DNA from: Candidatus Pullichristensenella stercoripullorum
Lineage (GTDB): Bacteria > Bacillota > Clostridia > Christensenellales > Aristaeellaceae
Assembly: GCA_018712885.1 (NCBI GenBank)
Contig: DVGE01000093.1
Coordinates: 1-6,751 of the forward strand
Length of the DNA stretch: 6,751 nt
Direction: 5' to 3'
Below are positions 1-6,450 of this stretch, in pieces. Numbering within the stretch: position 1 is the first letter of the stretch; every line of letters begins with the position of its first letter. Under the pieces are notes generated by a model. It made no database searches and was not told the origin of the DNA. It saw only the letters and a list, made by a program, of their open reading frames with translations. The position numbers and the translations under genes are program-made.

Positions 1-1202
1 AGATACTCACCGCCGCCGCCGCGCTGGACGCGGGGGTGACGAACGTCAGCGAAGGCTTTTACTGCTCCGGTTCCATCTACGTCGAGGGCGGCCGCATCCG
101 CTGCTGGGGCGAGCCGCACGGCGCGGAGACCATGGCCGAGGCGCTGGAAAACTCCTGCAACCCGGTGTTCGTGGAACTGGGCCTGCGCCTGGGCGTCGAG
201 CGGTTTTACGACTACATGGAGCGCTTCGGCGTCGGCTCGGCCACGGGCGTGGACATCCCCGGCGAGGGCGGCGGCATCGTCATCTATGAAAGCGTGGTTG
301 GCCGCGTCGACCTTGCCCGCATTGGTTTCGGCCAATCCGTAGCCGTCACGCCCATCCAGCTTCTCACCGCCGCCTGCTCGGTGGTCAACGGCGGCAAGCT
401 CCTCAAGCCCTACGTCGTCAAGGAGATCCGCGCGGAGGACGGCGAGGCCATCGAGCGGGGGCGCACGGTGGTGCGCGGCACGACCATCTCCGAGCAGACT
501 TCGGACACGATGCGGCGGCTTCTGCAGAATGTTGTCACCGACGGCGGCGGTCGCAACGCCTATATCGAGGGCTACCGCGTCGGCGGCAAGACCGGCACGG
601 CGCAGGTGTACGTGGACGGGGCCATTTCCACGGACAAACACATCGGCTCGTTTCTGGGCTTCGCGCCCATGGACGACCCGCAGATCGCCGTCCTCTTCAT
701 CGTCGATGAGGCGGACGTGCCGGTGGACTACGGTTCCACCACCGCCGCGCCGTTTGCGCGCGACGTGCTCGAACAGTCGCTCATCTACCTCGGCGTCGCC
801 CCGGAGACGGACGCCGAGCCGCTCAGGGAAGTCACGGTGCCCGACGTCACCGGCCTGCCCGTCTCCGAAGCCGTCGAAGCGCTGAAAGCCGCGGGGCTGG
901 GCCATGTGCTCTCCGGCACGGGGGCCGCGGTGGAAAGCCAACTGCCCGCGCCCGGCGCGGGAATGACCGAGGGCTCTCTGGTCATGCTATACGTCGAAGG
1001 CGAGGCGCGTTCGGACGAGAACGACCGCGTCTCGGTGCCGGACGTCGCCGGCATGTCGGTCGCGGCGGCCAACCGCCTGCTGCGCTCCTGTGGGCTGCAA
1101 ATGCGCGTCGAGGGCAGCGGCGTGGCCGTTTCCCAGTCGCCCGCGGCGCACGAGCGCGTCACGCCGACCACGACCGTCACGGTGGCCTTTGAGCCGCCAT
1201 AA
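1..1202 (+). CDS. spoVD: Class B penicillin-binding protein, SpoVD/FtsI type, with two PASTA domains (5' partial)
   Basis: This is a D,D-transpeptidase that crosslinks peptidoglycan stem peptides outside the membrane, working with a SEDS glycosyltransferase. The reading frame is open from the window edge (first full codon at 3), so 399 residues of the C-terminal part are visible. The membrane anchor, dimerisation region and SxxK active-site serine lie upstream and are not seen. Visible motifs are SxN as SCN (nt 153-161) and KTG followed by TAQ (nt 588-596). Two PASTA domains follow, at about nt 828-1004 and 1026-1193, each beginning V(T/S)VPDV. The protein ends in Pro-Pro-stop shortly after the second PASTA. 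Cysteines in YCSG, RCW and SCN resemble the SpoVD pattern. Location directly upstream of murE matches spoVD of Bacillus subtilis, but B. subtilis SpoVD has one PASTA domain, so a division PBP (PBP2B/PBP2x-like) is possible. The family is certain; the SpoVD-versus-FtsI assignment is inference. Confidence 0.93.
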   Translation, partial: ILTAAAALDAGVTNVSEGFYCSGSIYVEGGRIRCWGEPHGAETMAEALENSCNPVFVELGLRLGVERFYDYMERFGVGSATGVDIPGEGGGIVIYESVVGRVDLARIGFGQSVAVTPIQLLTAACSVVNGGKLLKPYVVKEIRAEDGEAIERGRTVVRGTTISEQTSDTMRRLLQNVVTDGGGRNAYIEGYRVGGKTGTAQVYVDGAISTDKHIGSFLGFAPMDDPQIAVLFIVDEADVPVDYGSTTAAPFARDVLEQSLIYLGVAPETDAEPLREVTVPDVTGLPVSEAVEALKAAGLGHVLSGTGAAVESQLPAPGAGMTEGSLVMLYVEGEARSDENDRVSVPDVAGMSVAAANRLLRSCGLQMRVEGSGVAVSQSPAAHERVTPTTTVTVAFEPP

Positions 1203-1208
1203 CGTTAC

Positions 1209-1214
1209 AGGGGG
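1209..1214 (+). promoter_or_regulatory. Ribosome binding site of murE
   Basis: AGGGGG lies 8 bases before the ATG at 1223. An in-frame TTG at 1217 would sit only two bases after it, too close for normal initiation. This is the reason for choosing ATG 1223 as the murE start. The site lies in the 20-base gap after the PBP stop. Confidence 0.7.
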
Positions 1215-1222
1215 TTTTGCGA

Positions 1223-2683
1223 ATGAAACTCAATGCGCTTGCGGGGGCCGTCCCCGGCGAGGTAAAGATAACCGGCAATGCGGAAACGGAGATCGCGTCT
1301 TTGTGCGTCGATTCGCGCAAGGCGACGCCCGGCGCGCTGTTTTTCTGCATCCCCGGCCTGCACACGGACGCCCACGACCTGGCGCCGCAGGCCGTCGAAA
1401 AGGGCGCGGTGGCGCTGGTGGTGGAGCGGGAGCTTCCCCTCGACTGCCCGCAGGTGAAGGTCGGCAGCGTGCGCCGCGCGCTCTCCTACATGGCGCAGGA
1501 GTTTTTCGGCAACCCCGCCCGGGGAATGAAGCTCATCGGCATCACCGGCACCAAGGGCAAGACCACGGCCAGCTTCCTCATCAAGTCCATCCTCGAAGCC
1601 GCCGGCCACAAAGTGGGCATGATCGGCACGGTCTGCTCGATGATCGGCGAGGAGGTCGTCCCCTCGCGCCTGACTACGCCCGACCCCATCGAGGTGCAGA
1701 CGCTCTTAAAGAGCATGGCCGACGCGGGCGTTGAATATGTGGTCATGGAAGTCTCAGCCCACGCGCTGGCCATGCACCGTTTGAGCGGCATGCGCTTCGC
1801 GGTGGCGGCGTTTACGAACTTCTCGCAGGATCATCTGGACTATTTCGGCGATATGGATACCTATTTTGACGCCAAGATGCGCCTGTTCCAGCCGGACATG
1901 TCCGAAGCCATCGTCTACAATTGCGACGATGAGCGCGTTGCCGCCGGCATCAGGGCGCTGGGGCGCGAGGCGCTGCGCACCGGCATCCGCGAATCGAGCG
2001 ACATCTACGCCAACGACATCGAGGTGGGCGAGCGGGGGCTTTCCTTCCTGCTCACCCTCCACAAGCGCTTCCGCGTGATGGTCGAATTGCAGCTGGCGGG
2101 CATCTTCAACGTCTACAACGCCCTGCTCGCCGCGGGCGTGGCCACGGTGCTGGGCGTCGGCCCCGAGTCCATCCGCAACGGTCTGGAGGACGTGCGCGCC
2201 GTGCCGGGCCGCATCGAGCTCCTGGAAACGGAGACGCCCTACCGCGTCATCCTCGACTACGCCCACTCCCCGGACAGTCTGGAAAACATCTTAAAGTCCG
2301 TGCGCCAGACCACGAAGGGCCGCCTCATCGCCCTCTTCGGCTGCGGCGGTGACCGCGACCACGGCAAGCGCCCCATCATGGGCGAGATCGCCGGCGAGCT
2401 TGCCGACCTGGTCATATTGACCAGCGACAATCCCCGCAACGAGGATCCTTTCGAAATTCTTGACCAAATCGAGGAAGGGATACGGCACACCGGCTGCGAA
2501 TATACCGTGATAGAGGATCGCCGCGCGGCGATCCGCCACGCGCTCTCCATCGCCGAAAGCTCCGACGTCATCGTGCTGGCCGGCAAGGGCCACGAGACCT
2601 ATCAGGAGATCAAGGGCGTCAAGCATCCCTTCGACGAAAAGATCGTCGTCAAGGAGCTGCTCAGGGAGATGCGCGGCAACTAG
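1223..2683 (+). CDS. murE: UDP-MurNAc-L-Ala-D-Glu:meso-diaminopimelate ligase MurE
   Basis: MurE is a cytoplasmic ATP-dependent amide ligase that adds the third stem-peptide residue to UDP-MurNAc-L-Ala-D-Glu. The 486-residue product has the usual Mur ligase length and three-domain order. The N-terminal UDP-binding domain contains CVDSRK near residue 28. The central ATPase domain has the P-loop GTKGKTT at 109-115, the segment EVSAHAL near 176 and a Lys in FDAKMRLF at about 218, where the family carries a carbamoylated lysine. The C-terminal domain contains YAHSPDSL near 346, DNPR at 402-405 and GKGHE at 454-458. DNPR is the established signature of meso-DAP-adding MurE; lysine-adding enzymes differ there. 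So meso-DAP is the likely substrate, by inference from the motif. It follows the PBP by 20 bases and precedes mraY by 22 bases, consistent with one transcript. No key residue is missing. Confidence 0.97.
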   Translation: MKLNALAGAVPGEVKITGNAETEIASLCVDSRKATPGALFFCIPGLHTDAHDLAPQAVEKGAVALVVERELPLDCPQVKVGSVRRALSYMAQEFFGNPARGMKLIGITGTKGKTTASFLIKSILEAAGHKVGMIGTVCSMIGEEVVPSRLTTPDPIEVQTLLKSMADAGVEYVVMEVSAHALAMHRLSGMRFAVAAFTNFSQDHLDYFGDMDTYFDAKMRLFQPDMSEAIVYNCDDERVAAGIRALGREALRTGIRESSDIYANDIEVGERGLSFLLTLHKRFRVMVELQLAGIFNVYNALLAAGVATVLGVGPESIRNGLEDVRAVPGRIELLETETPYRVILDYAHSPDSLENILKSVRQTTKGRLIALFGCGGDRDHGKRPIMGEIAGELADLVILTSDNPRNEDPFEILDQIEEGIRHTGCEYTVIEDRRAAIRHALSIAESSDVIVLAGKGHETYQEIKGVKHPFDEKIVVKELLREMRGN

Positions 2684-2689
2684 CCTTCC

Positions 2690-2696
2690 GGGAGGA
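2690..2696 (+). promoter_or_regulatory. Ribosome binding site of mraY
   Basis: GGGAGGA lies 9 bases before ATG 2706, inside the 22-base murE-mraY gap. It gives mraY its own strong initiation signal and supports this start. Confidence 0.7.
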
Positions 2697-2705
2697 CAAC
2701 AGAAG

Positions 2706-3701
2706 ATGCAACGGTTGATTTTGACCATCATCGCCGCCTTCGTCATGGCCATCGTCTTCGGCCCCGTGGTGATCCCGTGGCTGCGGCGGATGAAATTCGG
2801 ACAGACCATTTACGATCTCGGCCCGCAGTCGCACAAGAAGAAGCAGGGCATCCCCACCATGGGCGGCGTGATCTTCGCCCTGCCGGCCCTGATCGCGGCG
2901 CTGGCCTTCGCGCAGAACGATACCCGCTGGGACTTTCTGCTCATCGCCGTGGTCTGCGCCGTGGGCTTCGGGCTGGTCGGCTTCGTCGATGATTTTATCA
3001 AGGTGAAGCTGCGCCGCTCGCTGGGCCTGACCCCGAAGCAGAAATTGGCGCCGCAGGCGGTCATCGCCCTCGGGCTTTCCATCTGGGCGTACAAGCACCC
3101 GCTGATCGGCTCCAAACTGATCGTGCCCTTTGTAAACGTGGAATGGGATCTGGGCTGGTTCTATATCCCGGTGATGATGTTCATCCTCGTGGGCACGGTC
3201 AACTCCGCCAACCTGCTGGACGGCCTGGACGGACTTCTGGGCGGCTGCTCGCTGTTCGACTTTGCTACCATGGCGCTCATCTGCGTGCTGATGGCGGGCG
3301 CGGACGCGGCAAACAGCAGCAACTTTATCAACACCGCCATCTTCGCCGGGGCCATGGCCGGAGGTCTGCTGGGCTTTCTGCGCTTCAACGCCTGCCCGGC
3401 GAGCGTCTTCATGGGCGATGTCGGCTCGTTCTTCATCGGCGGCGCGCTGGTGGGCATCTGTCTGGTGACGCGCCTTTCGCTGCTGTTGCCGCTCATCGCC
3501 TTCGCGATGTTCGTCTCCAGCCTCTCGGACATCATCCAGGTGACCTACTTCAAGGCCACGCACGGCAAGCGCGTGTTCCGCATGGCGCCGCTGCACCATC
3601 ACTTTGAGCTGGGCGGCATGCCCGAAACGCGCGTGGTATCCATGTACTATATCGTGACCGTACTTCTGTGCCTGTTGGCACTGCTTGGCTTCACGGCCTA
3701 G
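2706..3701 (+). CDS. mraY: Phospho-N-acetylmuramoyl-pentapeptide transferase MraY
   Basis: MraY is an integral membrane enzyme that transfers phospho-MurNAc-pentapeptide from UDP to undecaprenyl phosphate, giving lipid I. The 331-residue product is rich in hydrophobic segments, consistent with the roughly ten membrane helices of the family. Family landmarks appear in order: GQTIYDLGPQSHKKKQGIPT near 32-51; FVDDFIKV with the Asp pair D95-D96; NLLDGLDGL near 169-177 (the canonical form has Thr where the second Leu stands); FMGDVGSFFIGG with Asp238, matching the third catalytic aspartate; and PLHHHFELGG near 295-304, the conserved His cluster before the C-terminus. The start ATG has a GGGAGGA site 9 bases upstream. 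The length is typical of Bacillota MraY, which is shorter than the E. coli protein. It sits between murE and murD as in B. subtilis. A 79-base gap with a terminator-like hairpin follows. Confidence 0.97.
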   Translation: MQRLILTIIAAFVMAIVFGPVVIPWLRRMKFGQTIYDLGPQSHKKKQGIPTMGGVIFALPALIAALAFAQNDTRWDFLLIAVVCAVGFGLVGFVDDFIKVKLRRSLGLTPKQKLAPQAVIALGLSIWAYKHPLIGSKLIVPFVNVEWDLGWFYIPVMMFILVGTVNSANLLDGLDGLLGGCSLFDFATMALICVLMAGADAANSSNFINTAIFAGAMAGGLLGFLRFNACPASVFMGDVGSFFIGGALVGICLVTRLSLLLPLIAFAMFVSSLSDIIQVTYFKATHGKRVFRMAPLHHHFELGGMPETRVVSMYYIVTVLLCLLALLGFTA

Positions 3702-3714
3702 GATGCGTTCTTGC

Positions 3715-3748
3715 AAAGGGGGCTCTGTCCGCGCGGGCAGCCCCCTTT
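3715..3748 (+). terminator. Terminator-like or attenuator-like hairpin between mraY and murD
   Basis: A 9-bp perfect arm pair, AAAGGGGGC (3715-3723) and GCCCCCTTT (3740-3748), closes a structure whose interior can form a second stem: TGTCC (3726-3730) with GGGCA (3735-3739), including one G-U pair, around a GCGC loop. The bases TC (3724-3725) would be bulged. The right arm runs into TTTCTTGG, a short U-rich tail, so the shape resembles an intrinsic terminator with a weak tract. It lies inside a same-strand gene cluster, 13 bases after the mraY stop, and murD follows with a strong RBS. Partial termination, attenuation or an mRNA-stabilising 3' end for the upstream genes are all possible. The stem is seen directly; its activity is inferred. 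Confidence 0.6.
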
Positions 3749-3769
3749 CTTGGATACATCCGCTCAAAA

Positions 3770-3776
3770 AGGAGGA
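3770..3776 (+). promoter_or_regulatory. Strong ribosome binding site of murD
   Basis: AGGAGGA preceded by a run of A lies so that AGGAGG ends 5 bases before ATG 3781. It fixes the murD start there. The frame is open upstream to a TTG at 3685, but that stretch overlaps mraY, spans the hairpin and encodes no Mur-like sequence. Confidence 0.8.
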
Positions 3777-3780
3777 CAAT

Positions 3781-5151
3781 ATGCAAATTCAGAAAGCGTT
3801 GGTGCTGGGCATGGCGCGCAGCGGCGCGGCGGCGGCAAGGCTGCTGCTCGCGCGCGGCTGCGAAGTGACCATCTGCGATGTAAAGCCGCGCGAACAGTTC
3901 GCGGGCGCGCTGGACGACCTCGATGTGCCCGGCGTTCGCTGGCATCTGGGCGAGCAAGACCCGCTGCCGCTCCTTGAGGGTATGGACGCGCTCATCGTAA
4001 GCCCCGGCATCCCGGATACGCACCCCGCCGTCGTCCGCGCCCGCGAATTGGGCGTGGAGGTGATGGGCGAACTGGAATACGCCTACCGCGAATCCACCGG
4101 CACGCTCCTGGCCGTCACCGGCACCAACGGCAAGACCACCACCTCGACCCTGCTGGGCGAGATCTTCAAAAACGCCGGCCGCCGCACCTGGGTGGTGGGC
4201 AACATCGGCGCGCCCTACGCGCAGGCGGTTCTGAAGATGCGCGCCGGCGACGTCACCGTCTGCGAATTCTCCTCCTTCCAGCTGGAGACCGTCTCGCAGT
4301 TCCATCCGGCGGTGGCCGCGGTGCTCAACGTCACCGAGGATCACTTAAACCGCCACGGCACCATGGAAAACTACATAGCCCTCAAAGAGCGCGTGTTCGC
4401 CAACTGCCGCGAGGGGGATTTCGTGGTGCTCAACTACGACAACGCCGTTACCCGCGCCATGGCCGCGCATACGCGCGCCAAAGTGGTGTGGTTCTCGCGT
4501 TCGGGCGAAGCGCCCTCGGGCGCGCTCGCGCGCGACGGCAAGGTCGTCTTTATCGACGACGGGGGCGAGCGCGCCGTCTGCGACGCCTCGGAGATCTACA
4601 TCCCCGGCCCGCACAACCTCGAAAACGCCCTCGCCGCCACCGCCATGGCGCTCTCGGCGGGCGTGCCCGCGCCGGTGGTGCGCCACACGCTGCGTGCCTT
4701 CCAGGGCGTGGAACACCGCCTGGAGTTCGTCCGCGAACTGGACCAGGTGCGCTACATCAACGATTCCAAGGGCACGAACGTCGATTCCACCCTCTGGGCC
4801 GTGCGCTCGATGACCGCGCCCACGGTCATCATCCTCGGCGGCAGCTTTAAAAAGGCCGACTACCACCCGCTGGGCCGCGAACTGATGCGCGGCAACATCA
4901 CGCATGCCGTGCTCATCGGCGACACCGCCGACGCCATCGAAGCAGCCCTCAAAGACGAGGGCTTCACCCATTGCGTGCGCGCCGGCTACGACTTTCAAAA
5001 GGCCATCGAAACGGCGCGCTCCCTGGCCGCGCCCGGCGGCAATGTGCTGCTCTCGCCGGCCTGCGCCAGTTTCGACATGTTCAGCGATTATGAAGCGCGC
5101 GGGCGCGAATTCAAGCGGATCGTAAAGGATCTGGAGCCGAACATGGCTTGA
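3781..5151 (+). CDS. murD: UDP-N-acetylmuramoyl-L-alanine:D-glutamate ligase MurD
   Basis: MurD is a cytoplasmic ATP-dependent ligase that adds D-glutamate to UDP-MurNAc-L-Ala. From the ATG chosen by its RBS, the product is 456 residues, the usual length. The N-terminal nucleotide-binding fold begins with VLGMARSGAAAARLL and CDVK. The ATPase domain has the P-loop GTNGKTTT from 114, then EFSSFQLE near 162-169, NVTEDHLNRHG at 183-193 and YIALKERVF with Lys202 at the carbamoylated-lysine position. The C-terminal domain shows GVEHRLEF at 309-316, NDSKGTN at 327-333 and the MurD signature LSPACASFDMFSDYEARG from 424. All expected catalytic motifs are intact. The last codons overlap the start of the SEDS gene by four bases (TTGA), which suggests translational coupling. 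The signature at 424 separates MurD from MurC, MurE and MurF. Confidence 0.97.
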   Translation: MQIQKALVLGMARSGAAAARLLLARGCEVTICDVKPREQFAGALDDLDVPGVRWHLGEQDPLPLLEGMDALIVSPGIPDTHPAVVRARELGVEVMGELEYAYRESTGTLLAVTGTNGKTTTSTLLGEIFKNAGRRTWVVGNIGAPYAQAVLKMRAGDVTVCEFSSFQLETVSQFHPAVAAVLNVTEDHLNRHGTMENYIALKERVFANCREGDFVVLNYDNAVTRAMAAHTRAKVVWFSRSGEAPSGALARDGKVVFIDDGGERAVCDASEIYIPGPHNLENALAATAMALSAGVPAPVVRHTLRAFQGVEHRLEFVRELDQVRYINDSKGTNVDSTLWAVRSMTAPTVIILGGSFKKADYHPLGRELMRGNITHAVLIGDTADAIEAALKDEGFTHCVRAGYDFQKAIETARSLAAPGGNVLLSPACASFDMFSDYEARGREFKRIVKDLEPNMA

Positions 5152-6245
5152 CCCGCCGCGTCGACCGGGGCGTGCTTTTTTCCTTCCTGCTGCTTCTCCT
5201 GACCGGCCTGGTGGTGCTCTACGCCGCCAGCTACTACAACGCGCAGGACAAGGGCAACGCCCTCTCGGAAGTCACCTCCCAGCTCACCGGCATCGGCGCG
5301 GGGACGCTTTTGATGCTCGTCGTTCTCCGCGTCGATTACCGCAAGCTCGCCCATCCCGCGGTGGTGGCCGCCCTCGTGGCCGTCAGCCTGGCGCTGCTCG
5401 GCCTGGTGGCCGTCCCCGGCGTGGGCAAGCTGCTCAACGGCTCGCGGCGCTGGCTGCGGTTGGGGCCTGTGAGCTTTCAGCCCTCGGAACTGGCCAAGTA
5501 CGCCATGATCCTCTTCCTCGCCCGCGCCCTCAGCGCCCCGGGGAGGGATGTGCGCCGGTTCTTCACCGGCCTGGTGCCGCTCTTTATCGTGCCGGGAGCG
5601 ATGTTTCTGCTCATCCTCCTCCAGCCGAACCTCTCCACCGCCGGCAGCATCCTCATCGTCGCCGCGGTGATGGTGCTCATGGCCGGGGCACGCTGGCTGC
5701 ACATGGGGCTCATCGGCGTGGCGGGCGCGGCGCTGGGCACGTTCTACGCCCTTTCCGAGGACTACCGCCGCGCGCGGCTTCTGTCCTTCCGCGACCCCTT
5801 CGCCTACCTCACCAACGAGGGCTACCAGCTCTCCCAGTCGCTGATGGCCTTCGGCTCCGGCGGTCTGTTCGGCATGGGGTTGGGCAAGGGGCGGCAGAAG
5901 TATGCCTTTTTGCCCTACCCGGAGAGCGATTTCATCTTCGCCGTCGTCGGCGAGGACCTCGGCTTTTTCGGGTGCTGCGCAGTGCTGGCCATGTTCGCCG
6001 CCTTCGTCTTTTTCGGCCTGCGCGTAGCCATGCGCTGCGAGGACCGCTTCGGCAGCCTGCTGGCAGGCGGCGTCACGGCGATGATCGGCGTGCAGTGCGT
6101 GCTCAATGTGGCCGTGGTCGTCGGCCTCATGCCCACCACGGGCCTTCCCCTGCCGTTTTTCAGCGCCGGCGGCACCTCCATTGCCATCATCATGGGCGCG
6201 GTGGGGCTTCTGCTCAATATTTCCCGCGACGCCGGCCCCCTGTGA
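5148..6245 (+). CDS. spoVE: SEDS-family peptidoglycan glycosyltransferase SpoVE/FtsW
   Basis: This is a polytopic membrane protein that polymerises lipid II into glycan strands together with a class B PBP, very likely the SpoVD-type protein at the left end of the window. The 365-residue length fits SpoVE and the mostly hydrophobic sequence fits the ten-helix SEDS fold. Motifs in order are NGSRRWLRLG near 97-106, FQPSELAKYA at 110-119, LQPNLSTAGS near 158-167, YQLSQSLMAFGSGGLFGMGL near 226-245, LPYPESDFIFAVVGED from 255 with Asp261 at the position of the essential extracellular aspartate, and PFFSAGGTSIA near 336-346. The start is TTG, overlapping the murD stop. No ATG is available in frame nearby, and the next candidate is GTG at 5172, which would trim the N-terminus before the first helix. 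A GGAG at 5133-5136 is 11 bases away, so initiation probably depends on coupling to murD. FtsW, the division paralogue, cannot be excluded. Confidence 0.93.
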   Translation: MTRRVDRGVLFSFLLLLLTGLVVLYAASYYNAQDKGNALSEVTSQLTGIGAGTLLMLVVLRVDYRKLAHPAVVAALVAVSLALLGLVAVPGVGKLLNGSRRWLRLGPVSFQPSELAKYAMILFLARALSAPGRDVRRFFTGLVPLFIVPGAMFLLILLQPNLSTAGSILIVAAVMVLMAGARWLHMGLIGVAGAALGTFYALSEDYRRARLLSFRDPFAYLTNEGYQLSQSLMAFGSGGLFGMGLGKGRQKYAFLPYPESDFIFAVVGEDLGFFGCCAVLAMFAAFVFFGLRVAMRCEDRFGSLLAGGVTAMIGVQCVLNVAVVVGLMPTTGLPLPFFSAGGTSIAIIMGAVGLLLNISRDAGPL

Positions 6246-6450
6246 CGGGTGGACACGCACCTTTTGCCGCACATTCCCATAACATAAACAGGAGCGATGT
6301 TTTATCGCCCGGATGCTGGAGCGCGTCTGTACGAGCGTCCGCGTCGGCTTTTCCGGCTCTTTACCGCGTCCGCGTCTGCGGAGGCGGCGTCCGCCGCGAA
6401 GCCCGGCCGCCGGCCCGTCTGGACGCGCCCCATGGAAGGCGGCGAAGAAT
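6246..6450. other. 205-base stretch without a convincing gene, upstream of murA
   Basis: No recognisable protein is encoded on either strand. It begins GC-rich, then has an AT-rich island (6271-6290, 14 of 20 bases A or T), an AGGAG at 6290-6294 and an ATG at 6297 only two bases further on. The rest is very GC-rich and can fold: GGCGG (6383-6387) pairs with CCGCC (6391-6395), and CGCGTCC (6365-6371) with GGACGCG (6421-6427). All three plus-strand frames are open over most of the GC-rich part, as expected from composition. It could be a structured murA leader carrying a promoter, or the scar of a lost gene. It occupies the place where murG usually follows the SEDS gene. Its function is unknown. 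Confidence 0.5.
6335..6376. repeat. Short direct repeat in the murA leader
   Basis: GCGTCCGCGTC occurs exactly at 6335-6345 and again at 6366-6376, a 31-base period. The core CGCGTC also occurs at 6322-6327, giving four copies of the core within 55 bases. In DNA this GC-rich such a short repeat may arise by chance or slippage. No function is proposed. Confidence 0.45.

Noticed and set aside
1..35. GTG at 36 as the start of the PBP gene
   Set aside because: The frame is open to the window edge and the upstream codons continue the transpeptidase domain (LTAAAALDAG), so the gene starts outside the window.
2661..3779. Minus-strand open frame of 372 codons opposite mraY
   Set aside because: It is antisense to an intact mraY and has charged, low-complexity content with no recognisable motif. 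It is a shadow of codon bias.
3685..3780. MurD start at TTG 3685
   Set aside because: This would overlap mraY, run through the hairpin and place 32 unrelated residues before the normal MurD N-terminus. ATG 3781 has a strong, well-placed RBS.
6248..6265. Terminator just after the SEDS gene (GGTG...CACC followed by TTTT)
   Set aside because: The stem is only 4 bp and the T run is four bases, too weak to call as a terminator from sequence alone.
6264..6290. Sigma-A promoter with TTGCCG at 6264-6269 and a -10 in the AT-rich island
   Set aside because: The candidate -10 hexamers (CATAAA, TAAACA) match poorly and lie only 13-15 bases after the -35 candidate, shorter than the usual 17.
6313..6450. 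N-terminal extension of MurA from ATG 6313
   Set aside because: The frame is open, but the 46 extra residues are Arg/Pro-rich, no RBS is suitably spaced, and MurA homology begins at 6451.
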